Source: a virus
DNA length: 23,855 nt
Reading direction: 5' to 3' (one strand)
Virus record (IMG/VR): IMGVR_UViG_3300025276_000214
Coordinates: 1 to 23,855 of that record
Below, in pieces: positions 1 to 6,993 of this stretch; within the stretch, counting starts at the first letter, position 1, and each line of letters starts with the position of its first letter. The position numbers and the translations under genes are program-made. The notes under the pieces are model-generated. The model was not told where the DNA came from, did no database searches, and worked only from the letters and a program-made list of their open reading frames with translations.

Positions 1-36
1 GTATATTCTAAGGAATACAAAGTTATAGTAAAATAA
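1..36 (+). CDS. 3' end of an upstream gene (partial)
   Basis: The first 36 bases are open in frame 1 and read VYSKEYKVIVK followed by TAA at 34-36. This would be the last eleven residues of a gene that begins outside the window. The stop is followed directly by an ATG at 37, as is common between genes of one operon. The piece is too short to identify, and that it is coding is an inference from the frame and the context. Confidence 0.3.
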   Translation, partial: VYSKEYKVIVK

Positions 37-198
37 ATGGAATATTCAGCAGTTTTTGGAAGTAAAAAAAAATTATAAAAAAATTTGGAATGGGATTATA
101 TAAATGGAAAAGAATTAAAGGGTATAATAAGGGTATCTTTTACCCTTAAAGATAAAGAACAAGATAAAGCTAAAGATAAAGATATGAATAAAGACTAG
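37..198 (+). pseudogene. Short interrupted reading frame, possible remnant gene
   Basis: Frame 1 from the ATG at 37 reads MEYSAVFGSKKKL and stops at TAA 76-78. The same frame then stays open to TAG 196-198, encoding a protein-like segment with WDYINGKELKGIIRVSFTLK and a lysine/aspartate-rich tail. One base change at 76-78 would join both parts into a 53-residue protein. The stop lies between runs of nine and seven A, where both real indels and sequencing errors are common. It may be a decayed gene, a sequence error or chance. The segment resembles the C-terminal end of a small soluble protein, but I do not recognise a family. Confidence 0.25.
128..148 (+). terminator. Hairpin upstream of the late region, possible terminator
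   Basis: Positions 128-135 (TAAGGGTA) pair with 141-148 (TACCCTTA) to form an 8-bp stem with a 5-nt loop (TCTTT). No clear T-run follows, so as an intrinsic terminator it is weak. It lies inside the possible remnant frame 37-198 and ahead of the promoter at 211-252, which suits a boundary between upstream genes and the terminase unit. Confidence 0.3.
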
Positions 199-210
199 TT
201 AATAAAATTT

Positions 211-252
211 CCTAAAGTTTCGTAGGATATATTAAATATTTTACTTTATTTG
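211..252 (+). promoter_or_regulatory. Late promoter 1, conserved upstream element plus TAnnTTTG-like box
   Basis: TTTATTTG at 245-252 matches the Bacteroidetes -7 box TAnnTTTG except at its second base. Upstream, 214-228 reads AAAGTTTCGTAGGAT, which matches AAAGTTGCGTAAGAT at 15984-15998. In both places the distance to the box is the same 16 bases. Over the 42-base block 26 positions are identical, 15 of the first 18. The expected transcription start is a few bases downstream, about 20 bases before the ATG at 280. The element may be bound by a phage activator or a modified polymerase, since no plain TTG -33 box is well placed. Confidence 0.5.
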
Positions 253-279
253 TGCAGAAGAAATTAAAAAACAGAAATT

Positions 280-723
280 ATGCCTTGCGAACAATGCGAA
301 GAAGGATTATACAGATGGGGAGAGAATGGAGAATGTATGTACGAATCTCTTGAGGACTGCCAATTAGCAAATCAAGAAGAATACCTTGATGAAACTATAA
401 AAAAGCCAAAATATGAAGAAGAAATTGATTGGACTTACAACTTTACTGAAGAACAAATGAAAGAACTTCATGATGATGGTAAACTTATTGTTAAAGTTGA
501 GAAAGAAGAACAAGAATCAATGACTTTACTTTTCACTTATGATAGAGAAGAAAAAGAAGATGATAGAGAGGAGGAGTTAGAGGAAGATAAGAGAGAAGAC
601 GATAAGAGAATTGATGAGGAGGAAAGAGAAGAAAGAGAATATGCTAAATTAACTGTAGCTATGCTAGATGGAGAGTTAGATGAGTATATTGACAAGCTTA
701 CTGCTTCAATTAAAAAATTGTAA
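280..723 (+). CDS. Hypothetical protein with N-terminal Cys motif and charged helix
   Basis: A 147-aa acidic protein of unknown function and the first gene after late promoter 1. The N-terminus has Cys3, Cys6, Cys19 and Cys27 in a MPCEQCEEG...WGENGEC arrangement, a pattern I recall from small proteins of flavobacterial phages and which could bind zinc. Residues 88-120 are almost all Glu, Asp, Arg and Lys and should form one long charged helix; the corresponding DNA (about 540-650) is strongly purine-rich. A short helical segment ends the protein. It lies two bases from the probable small terminase gene, so a role in packaging or late regulation is possible, but that rests on position only. 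The ATG at 280 follows an A-rich leader. Confidence 0.75.
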   Translation: MPCEQCEEGLYRWGENGECMYESLEDCQLANQEEYLDETIKKPKYEEEIDWTYNFTEEQMKELHDDGKLIVKVEKEEQESMTLLFTYDREEKEDDREEELEEDKREDDKRIDEEEREEREYAKLTVAMLDGELDEYIDKLTASIKKL

Positions 724-724
724 T

Positions 725-1129
725 ATGAGTGAGGATGAAAGATATAAACTTAAAGAGAGTAATATAAATAAACTCAATCCTTATAAAGAAACTACAGATA
801 AGTTCTTTCCTAATGGCGGTAAGATAAACACAGAAGGAAGGAAAAAAGGAGAAAAGAATAATATTGTTACTACAAAAATAAGCAGAAATGCTTTGACTTG
901 GGCATTAGAAGGACATTCAACTAAGATAAGATTAGCATTAGATAAATTATTTGACCAAAATCCTGAAGCTTATATAAACGCAGTTTCAAAACTACTTAAC
1001 TATACAGTTCCAAAACTATCATCTTCTGAGATAACTGACAACACAACAAAAAAAGTTAAAATAGAGTTAAATGATGATGTGAGCATTGAGGAGCTAAGAG
1101 CAAAACTTAATGACATTGACAACAACTGA
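725..1129 (+). CDS. Probable terminase small subunit
   Basis: A 134-aa basic protein immediately upstream of, and overlapping by 20 bases, the large terminase gene. Small subunits recognise viral DNA and regulate the packaging motor. The N-terminal part is polar (PNGGKINTEGRKKGEKN). The central part has ALTWALEGHSTKIRLALDKL followed by NPEAYINAVSKLLNYTVPKL, which resembles the C-terminal half of terminase small subunits annotated in Bacteroidetes phages. The frame is open from 680, but an earlier start would overlap the preceding gene. The ATG at 725, just after that gene's TAA and behind an A-rich leader, gives a natural N-terminus (MSEDERYKL). The assignment rests on position and general resemblance; I see no diagnostic catalytic motif. 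Confidence 0.6.
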   Translation: MSEDERYKLKESNINKLNPYKETTDKFFPNGGKINTEGRKKGEKNNIVTTKISRNALTWALEGHSTKIRLALDKLFDQNPEAYINAVSKLLNYTVPKLSSSEITDNTTKKVKIELNDDVSIEELRAKLNDIDNN

Positions 1130-2567
1130 TGAGGTACTTAGATTTGCGTTAGAAAAGAGGTTATGCGAATTATCATTCTATGAATTTTTCCAAAAGGCTT
1201 GGCATATTGTTGAACCTTCTATTGAGCTATCTACTAATTGGCATCATAAATATCTATGTGATATTTTACAAGAAGAAGCCGAAAGAATAATAGCTAATAA
1301 ACCTAAAACGAAAGATATTGTAATTAATATCCCATTTCGTTCTACAAAATCACTTTTAGTTACAGTTATGTTTCCTGTATGGGCTTGGATTAAGAATCCT
1401 AAGTTCAGATTCATAACAGCATCTTATTCTGCAGAGCTTTCAATAGAACATTCAACAAGAAGTAGAGATATTATAAACTCAGAGTGGTTTAAAGAAAGAT
1501 GGGGAGATTTATTCTTCATAAAGAAAGACCAAAATCTAAAATCAAGATACGAGAATAATTTCTTAGGAGTTAGGAGAGCAACATCAGTAGGAGGTACTGT
1601 TACAGGGCAAGGAGGGGACTTTCTACTTGTAGATGACCCTGTTTCTCCACAACACGCTGCATCAGAGATAGAGAGAGAGAACGCAAACGAATGGTATAGG
1701 ACAACATTCTACTCTAGGCTTAATAATCCATTAACAGGAGTAAGAATAATTATCATGCAGAGAATACATGATGATGATTTAAGTGGATTCTTGCTATATG
1801 GAAAGCAAAGTAGATTAAAATACCAACATATTTGCATACCTGCAGAGCTTTCAGAGGATGTTAAACCTAAAATTCTAGAATCTAACTATGATGAGAATGG
1901 ATTGTTTTGGACAGACAGGTTCAGTAAGGCTATTTTAGATGATTATAAGCAAGCTTTAGGAAGTTATGGATATGCAGGTCAGCTTATGCAAACTCCTACA
2001 CCTCTAAACTCAGGAATGATAAAATCAGAGTGGCTAAACATAGATAATCATAAGATGGGAGATATGGGAGAGCAAACTACAGTTGATTTCGTTATAGACC
2101 CTGCATATACTGCAAATGAGAAGAATGACCCCTCTGCACTACTAGCATATACATATAAAAACAATAAATGGCAGATAATTGATTGTATTAATGTTTATAA
2201 AGAGTTTCCTGACTTAATTAAATTCATTCAGCAATGGGTAGCGAAAAATGGATATACAAATAGAAGTAGAATTTATGTTGAACCTAAAGCATCAGGTAAA
2301 TCTATAGTCCAAACTCTTAAAAAGGAAACAGGACTTAATGTAAAAGAAGATAAACCACCATCTAAAGATAAAGTAGCAAGAGTACAGGATATTTCTGCCT
2401 CTTTAGAGTCAGGTAGAGTTAGTTTACTCAAGGGGAAATGGAACGAGGAATTTTTACAGCAATTAGTGAGGTTTCCATCTGCAAAACATGATGATATGGT
2501 TGATTGTTTAGTTATGGCAGTCAATAATAATATGTGGAGTGGTTCTAAGGTAGTTTATTTCTCTTAA
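1110..2567 (+). CDS. terL: Terminase large subunit (packaging ATPase and nuclease)
   Basis: A 485-aa protein with the two-domain plan of TerL, the motor that pumps DNA into the prohead and cuts concatemers. In the ATPase domain the P-loop is IPFRSTKS (74-81), a variant in which Thr replaces the usual Gly before Lys. The SGGTVTGQGG-type segment (159-169) precedes the Walker B strand FLLVDDP (171-177). In the RNase H-like nuclease domain Asp330 (VIDPAYT), Glu391 (YVEPKASG) and Asp461/Asp462 (KHDDMVD) are the likely metal ligands. Length is usual for the family. The ATG at 1110 lies inside the end of the small subunit gene, so the two are probably translationally coupled. Confidence 0.95.
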   Translation: MTLTTTDEVLRFALEKRLCELSFYEFFQKAWHIVEPSIELSTNWHHKYLCDILQEEAERIIANKPKTKDIVINIPFRSTKSLLVTVMFPVWAWIKNPKFRFITASYSAELSIEHSTRSRDIINSEWFKERWGDLFFIKKDQNLKSRYENNFLGVRRATSVGGTVTGQGGDFLLVDDPVSPQHAASEIERENANEWYRTTFYSRLNNPLTGVRIIIMQRIHDDDLSGFLLYGKQSRLKYQHICIPAELSEDVKPKILESNYDENGLFWTDRFSKAILDDYKQALGSYGYAGQLMQTPTPLNSGMIKSEWLNIDNHKMGDMGEQTTVDFVIDPAYTANEKNDPSALLAYTYKNNKWQIIDCINVYKEFPDLIKFIQQWVAKNGYTNRSRIYVEPKASGKSIVQTLKKETGLNVKEDKPPSKDKVARVQDISASLESGRVSLLKGKWNEEFLQQLVRFPSAKHDDMVDCLVMAVNNNMWSGSKVVYFS

Positions 2568-2573
2568 CTTTTA

Positions 2574-2612
2574 AAAACTTCTAGGTTAATAGAAAAAAAA
2601 GTCATATAATTG
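2574..2612 (+). promoter_or_regulatory. Possible late promoter 2, weaker copy of the conserved element
   Basis: In the 65-base gap after terL, AAAACTTCTAGGTT (2574-2587) resembles the AAAGTTTCGTAGGAT element of promoter 1, allowing one gap and a few mismatches. TATAATTG at 2605-2612 matches TAnnTTTG except for one base. The spacer is 17 bases against 16 in the two better copies. Transcription would start about 15 bases before the ATG at 2633. The gap itself argues for a regulatory site, because most genes here abut or overlap. Confidence 0.35.
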
Positions 2613-2632
2613 CGAAACAATAGGAATAAATT

Positions 2633-3061
2633 ATGGACATAAGCAGTTTGAACGAGAAACACGAAGAAATGATTCACAAATATGTGAAATTTGTTCAAGG
2701 TACTGCATACACAGCTACTGAAGGATATGAAAGCAGTAAATTCTTGGGTTTCAATGATATAATATCTAATATAATAACATATACCAATTCATTTAATAAT
2801 ATGTTGGTTTCATCCAACAGAAGAACTGAATGGGCTTATATGACTCCTAATTTAATGCTTTATGCGACAATAGGTTTCTTGGAGGGGGTTAAAAATGATG
2901 AAAACAGTGATTTAATTGATGAATTATCAGAGGATTTATTTGAAACAACTGTAGATTTTGTAGGAGAAACAACAGATATTTTAGATGATATTGAGAAAAA
3001 AGAAGAAATGCAGAGAGAAATACTAACTAACCAAAAAACACAGAATGAGTATAACAATTAG
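2633..3061 (+). CDS. Hypothetical protein preceding the tail chaperone
   Basis: A 142-aa acidic, probably mostly helical soluble protein with no signal peptide or membrane segment. The middle contains GFNDIISNIITYTNSF and TEWAYMTPNLMLYATIGF. The last 50 residues are Asp/Glu-rich and probably form a coiled coil (DILDDIEKKEEMQREIL). I do not recognise a family. It is the first gene after the gap behind terL and its end overlaps the following chaperone gene by 17 bases, which suggests translational coupling and a role in tail assembly. The stop is TAG, rare in this window. Confidence 0.7.
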   Translation: MDISSLNEKHEEMIHKYVKFVQGTAYTATEGYESSKFLGFNDIISNIITYTNSFNNMLVSSNRRTEWAYMTPNLMLYATIGFLEGVKNDENSDLIDELSEDLFETTVDFVGETTDILDDIEKKEEMQREILTNQKTQNEYNN

Positions 3062-3758
3062 CATAAAAAGCCAAGATATAGACAGAGATGTAGTTATTCC
3101 TGTAGAATGGGAGGATATAACCGTTCAGTATTGGGGGGAATTATCTACAATAATAAAGAAACATTATAAAGATGCTTCTGATGGTGCGTTTAATGCAGAT
3201 GAAAAAACTCACGAATTACTTAAAGAGGGTATGTTTTCTGAGTTAAATCAAAATACAGAGCTAAATCCTAGTCAAACATTAAACATGAACTCTGATATAT
3301 TCTCATATATAACGGGATTAACAAGAGAGGAAGTAAATCTTGTTGATGTAGATGTAATAACAAGAGTAATAGAGTGCATAAATAAATTAACTAAAGAATA
3401 TGAAAATAAAGGTATTAAATCCTTTCAGTTAGATGGAGAAACATATAATTTCCCTTCTGAGTTTTTCAGAAAAGAAACTTATGGAGATTTTATTGAATCT
3501 ACTCAGCTAGATATGTACATTAAAGATATGGAAAATGGAAGGTACGATATACTTCCTGAACAGATGGCTATATTATGTAGAAGAACAGATGAAGAATACG
3601 ATGAAGCTTTAATCCCTGAAAAGGCAGATAAATTTAGAAAACTTACAATGGATATCATTTGGGAGTTCAGTTTTTTTTTGACTCATCAAAGCAAAAAATT
3701 AACGACACTTTTCCATACATATTCGGAGAACAAACAACAACTACAGGAGGAGCTGTGA
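3045..3758 (+). CDS. Probable tail assembly chaperone, short (zero-frame) form
   Basis: A 237-aa protein. Its start (SQDIDRDVVIPVEWEDITVQYW) resembles tail assembly chaperones of Bacteroidetes phages, which open with a strand, an IPxxWxxIT motif and a helix. Later segments (FPSEFFRKETYGDFIES, ILPEQMAILCRRTDEEYDE) fit the same family as I recall it. Such proteins are made as a short form and a frameshifted long form that coat the tape measure during tail assembly. Near the 3' end, at 3671-3679, is a run of nine T, and the -1 frame stays open from there to 3985 with protein-like sequence. The last 26 residues of this frame (after residue 211) would exist only in the unshifted product. Confidence 0.65.
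   Translation: MSITISIKSQDIDRDVVIPVEWEDITVQYWGELSTIIKKHYKDASDGAFNADEKTHELLKEGMFSELNQNTELNPSQTLNMNSDIFSYITGLTREEVNLVDVDVITRVIECINKLTKEYENKGIKSFQLDGETYNFPSEFFRKETYGDFIESTQLDMYIKDMENGRYDILPEQMAILCRRTDEEYDEALIPEKADKFRKLTMDIIWEFSFFLTHQSKKLTTLFHTYSENKQQLQEEL
3671..3679 (+). promoter_or_regulatory. T9 slippery site for -1 frameshifting
   Basis: Zero-frame codons across the run are AGT TTT TTT TTG (codons 209-212 of the chaperone). T TTT TTT and T TTT TTG are both permissive for a -1 slip of paired tRNAs. After the slip the ribosome reads TTT GAC TCA TCA and continues to TAA at 3983-3985. The frame difference (start 3045 versus -1) is that expected for a gpG/gpGT-type arrangement. I see no strong downstream hairpin. 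Polymerase slippage on the same run is an alternative mechanism. Confidence 0.6.
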
Positions 3759-3985
3759 ATACAAGAGGATTATATAAAACCTACATTGCACCATTTGGAT
3801 GGCTTAACAGCCTTTATATGTTGGCGGACAAGCAAGTGTTTAATGTAAATGGTAAAAATGGAATAGATAGCGTTAAAGAAACTAATTTGTATAATGTCTT
3901 AACATATCTTAGTTGGGTTACAGCAAAAAACACATACGAATCTAAAGTTCAAGAGAAAATTCACAATCCAAACAAAATAATGTAA
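3671..3985 (+). CDS. Tail assembly chaperone, frameshift extension (gpT-like part)
   Basis: This -1 frame adds about 101 residues to the chaperone, giving a long form of about 313 aa spanning 3045-3985. The extension contains GLYKTYIAPFGWLNSLYML and ETNLYNVLTYLSWVTAKN, which resembles the small second-frame products beside tail chaperones in Bacteroidetes phages. Within its own frame the only start ahead of the shared region is a TTG at 3659, with no good leader, so independent translation is unlikely. In the lambda model the long form carries the T domain that contacts tape measure and tube protein. Expression by frameshifting is an inference from the overlap, the slippery run and the context. 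Confidence 0.6.
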   Translation, partial: FFFDSSKQKINDTFPYIFGEQTTTTGGAVNTRGLYKTYIAPFGWLNSLYMLADKQVFNVNGKNGIDSVKETNLYNVLTYLSWVTAKNTYESKVQEKIHNPNKIM

Positions 3986-3986
3986 T

Positions 3987-5201
3987 ATGGCAATAGTAAG
4001 ATTAACAGATATAGTAGCAACAATGAAGAATAAATGGACTTATGGGGATAAGTTCTTTGGATATACAGAGGAGTTTAATGATAATCACAAAACTCAGTAC
4101 CCTTCTTTACTTATAACACCACCTGATTCAGTATATCCTGAAGTAACCCCTAGAAATGGTTGGGAGGAATACTCATTTGAGGTTTATTTTTCAGATTTAT
4201 ATAACAGAACAGCACAAAAGAACGAAAGTATAGAGCAAAGATGGGATAACCTTCAGGATTTAGCTAACGAGTGGTTAGATATGTTCCTAAAGAGTTATAT
4301 GAGGGGGTCTACAGGTGATGGAACTACCATAGCCTACTTAATGGATGGTAGTTTAGCTATTGAGAGAAAGAAAGAGGTTGCTAATGACCAACTTCTTCAA
4401 TTAAAGATGAATTTTGGGTATAGAATATTCAGCAAGTGCTTTGCTCCTGTTTCTAACTACCCAAATCAAATAAGCGGTTTAGCATCTTGGTTAAGAGCTG
4501 ATAGTAATGTTACATTTAGCATTCCTACTAAAAAAGTTAGTGCTGTTGGAGATGGTTCAGGTAAAGGAAATGGAGTTGCACAAACAGATAAAGCTTTTCA
4601 GCCCCTAAGATATACTTATGGTGGAGGTGCTTTAGATAAAACACAGTTTACTTTCTTTACTACTCCTGATTATAGTTTTTTGGTTTCAGACAATAAATTA
4701 GTTACATCAGAAAGTAATGACTTCTCAATATTTGAAGTTAGTAGGGTAAATGCAGTAAGTAATGCTGTATTTGGGTATTATAATTTAACTGATGGTTCTC
4801 TTATAGAGATGGGAACTAATGCTGCAGGCTCCTATGAGGTTTCTGTAAGTGATGGAGAAGCGGTCTTATTAATAAGAACAGAAACAGTTAATACAGGGAA
4901 ATATCATATTGGGGCTTTAAGAAAAAAAGGTCAGAGGGCTTATTTGGACTACTATGATTCTTCAAATTCTTATTCTGTTAATTCTAATAATGAAAGTTTT
5001 CAAATTAATAAATCTTACTCAGAAAAAAAGTTTAGAATAGGGTGTACGCAAATAACTGATGGATTATTACCTCCTGCAGCAATTAACACTAGATACTTAG
5101 ATGGAGATTTCCAAGAAGTTATCACTTATGATAGAAAATTAACAGATGCTGAAACAGCAAAAGTAGTAGATTATTTAAACAAAAAATATAGAATATATTA
5201 A
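3987..5201 (+). CDS. Tail protein with C-terminal lectin-like (LamG/ConA-type) domain
   Basis: A 404-aa protein that appears to have two parts. Residues 1 to about 150 resemble a phage tail completion-type domain (SFEVYFSDLYNRTAQKNESI, then a helix WDNLQDLANEWLDMFLKSY). Residues about 157-404 look like a concanavalin A-like/LamG beta-sandwich. It opens with ISGLASWLRADSNVT, has GDGSGKGNGVAQ, and closes with EVITYDRKLTDAE (377-389) and LNKKYRIY, the typical end of these domains. Such domains bind glycans, so a tail component that touches the host surface or capsule is likely. The ATG at 3987 lies one base after the preceding TAA, behind an A-rich leader. Confidence 0.65.
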   Translation: MAIVRLTDIVATMKNKWTYGDKFFGYTEEFNDNHKTQYPSLLITPPDSVYPEVTPRNGWEEYSFEVYFSDLYNRTAQKNESIEQRWDNLQDLANEWLDMFLKSYMRGSTGDGTTIAYLMDGSLAIERKKEVANDQLLQLKMNFGYRIFSKCFAPVSNYPNQISGLASWLRADSNVTFSIPTKKVSAVGDGSGKGNGVAQTDKAFQPLRYTYGGGALDKTQFTFFTTPDYSFLVSDNKLVTSESNDFSIFEVSRVNAVSNAVFGYYNLTDGSLIEMGTNAAGSYEVSVSDGEAVLLIRTETVNTGKYHIGALRKKGQRAYLDYYDSSNSYSVNSNNESFQINKSYSEKKFRIGCTQITDGLLPPAAINTRYLDGDFQEVITYDRKLTDAETAKVVDYLNKKYRIY

Positions 5202-5204
5202 GAT

Positions 5205-6992
5205 ATGGCAACAATAAATGGAACAGTAAAATGGGGTAAAACACCTCTTTGGTTTTCAGGTGATTTTTTTAACGACCAACAGCAAAACTTTAATGGTAAT
5301 TATTTAGTTTCAGCAGGTCTACCTATGGTTTATCAAGCAGTTTGGACTTCTAGTGGAGTTACAGACCAATACACTCCTTCAGCTGAAAAAGATATAGTAA
5401 ACTGCATATTTAGTGTTCAAGTGACTACAGGAGCTTCATCAGGATGGGAAACAATAGCAACAATTAGCAAAACTAGGGATTTAGCGGTAACAGATAGTGT
5501 TACATCTTCAGTTCCTCAATTTCAAACATTTACCATAGATGTTTCTTCTTTAATTTCAGACCAATTATCCTATTCTTTAACTCCATTGGGAATGGGTGGG
5601 TTGCAGACTGTAGAATGGGGTGGTATGAATGGGGGTGAAATAAAACAAGATAATATAACATCAGATGTAAGTCCTTATGTGGTTACTAGAAATGGGGCAT
5701 ATAGACAAGTTAGGGTTTTTTGTAATTTTGATATACTAACTAGTACAGGAGATTTAGAACTTGCAAGCACTACGCTAACAAGTGTTCCAAATGTTAGAGC
5801 TATAAATTCAGTACCTCCTACAGCAAACAATACTTACTATAATCAAATGCGTACTATACAGAAGTGGGGTACAAATTCTATAACCCCTAAGTTAGCAATG
5901 ACTAATTGTCCTAATTATGGCGTAGATACAAATAAAATACCTAGTTTGTATAAGCCTGTAGGTAGAGATGAGCATTCAGAGTTTTTATATTTTTTTATTA
6001 GAGAATCTTATAATGGTAATGACCCTACTGATTATTATAACCTGTATGAAGCTTACGGTCAAGCATATAATAAAGATGGAAGTACAGGTCTGAGTTTTGT
6101 ATTAGGTTCTACTTGGACAAACCAAAATGGATTAGAGGAAATAACTTCAGACATATCACATGATTTTTTTAAATATGATACAACTGTTTTTTCTCATTCA
6201 CAAAATTGCGTTTCATCACAAAATGTATCTCCTGCCTATATAAATAGCCACGCATACGCACCTCAAAACTCTAATTATCCTTATGTAACTGCTAGAACTC
6301 CAATTACAGCTGATACAGATTACTACAGAATATATCTTAGAGGTAATTACAATACAAATGTTAATAATGTATGGTCTGCAATCAGACATACAGCTGTATA
6401 TTTTTATAGAGTTAAAGACTATGAACCACAAGGAGCTTTTGAGAAAGTAAGATTTCATTGGCTTAATAGAGCAGGAGGTATAGATAGTTATACAGCAAAT
6501 AGAAATGTAGTTCAGGGGCTTCAAGTAAGTAAAAATATTATAGAATCAGCATTACCTGATAGAAGATATCATCAATCAAAAACACAAGCAGATGGGACTG
6601 CTCATACTTCAGGTAGTTATTACGATAGTACAATGAGGGGCTTTAATACATATAGAGGAGGTTCTGAAGTTGTTAGCTTAAACGCATCCACTTCTAAAAG
6701 TGTATATACAGAACCATTAACCTATTTAGAGTCTAAATGGCTAGAGGAATTATTTACATCTCCTAATGTATGGATTGAAGTAAATGCAGGAGGGGTAGAA
6801 AGTCAAGACTATAATCATGATATGGCTTATCACATTAATGAGTTAAATTCATATCAAAGACCCGAAAAAGCTTACTATTTACCTGTAATTATAACTAATA
6901 CAGAGGTTACTTCTGTAAATCAAGAGGAGGGGGTTACATCATACAATATAGAATATACAGAATCTCAAGAGATACTAACACAAAGAAATTAA
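5205..6992 (+). CDS. Probable tail-tip/baseplate structural protein
   Basis: A 595-aa protein rich in Ser, Thr, Asn and Tyr with predicted beta structure throughout and no signal peptide. A recognisable segment is VRFHWLNRAGGIDSYTANR (about 415-433), followed by SKWLEELFTSPNVWIEV (about 510-526) and PVIITNTEVTS. That combination recalls a tail protein that precedes the hub-like protein in many Bacteroidetes siphophages and may play a distal-tail role. It sits three bases after the lectin-domain protein and one base before the 1037-aa hub-like gene. The exact role cannot be read from sequence alone. Confidence 0.55.
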   Translation: MATINGTVKWGKTPLWFSGDFFNDQQQNFNGNYLVSAGLPMVYQAVWTSSGVTDQYTPSAEKDIVNCIFSVQVTTGASSGWETIATISKTRDLAVTDSVTSSVPQFQTFTIDVSSLISDQLSYSLTPLGMGGLQTVEWGGMNGGEIKQDNITSDVSPYVVTRNGAYRQVRVFCNFDILTSTGDLELASTTLTSVPNVRAINSVPPTANNTYYNQMRTIQKWGTNSITPKLAMTNCPNYGVDTNKIPSLYKPVGRDEHSEFLYFFIRESYNGNDPTDYYNLYEAYGQAYNKDGSTGLSFVLGSTWTNQNGLEEITSDISHDFFKYDTTVFSHSQNCVSSQNVSPAYINSHAYAPQNSNYPYVTARTPITADTDYYRIYLRGNYNTNVNNVWSAIRHTAVYFYRVKDYEPQGAFEKVRFHWLNRAGGIDSYTANRNVVQGLQVSKNIIESALPDRRYHQSKTQADGTAHTSGSYYDSTMRGFNTYRGGSEVVSLNASTSKSVYTEPLTYLESKWLEELFTSPNVWIEVNAGGVESQDYNHDMAYHINELNSYQRPEKAYYLPVIITNTEVTSVNQEEGVTSYNIEYTESQEILTQRN

Positions 6993-6993
6993 T

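Noticed and set aside
680-724. Upstream start for the small terminase gene at 680
   Set aside because: It would overlap the preceding gene by 44 bases and add a Leu-rich stretch unlike the rest; the ATG at 725 has the usual A-rich leader.
1110-2567. Broken ATPase in TerL because the P-loop lacks the usual Gly before Lys
   Set aside because: The Lys-Ser pair, Walker B and nuclease residues are intact and terminases tolerate P-loop variants at this place, so the gene is taken as functional.
3659-3985. Independent gene starting at TTG 3659
   Set aside because: No leader typical of this window, and the start lies only 12 bases before the T9 run; a -1 continuation of the chaperone explains it better.
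6216-6524. A 102-codon - strand frame with many Ile, Cys and Ser residues
   Set aside because: Opposite a continuous structural gene; composition is what the complement of Tyr/Asn/Thr-rich coding sequence gives. Similar - strand frames at 2273, 7873, 8073, 18598, 20895 and 21330 were rejected for the same reason.
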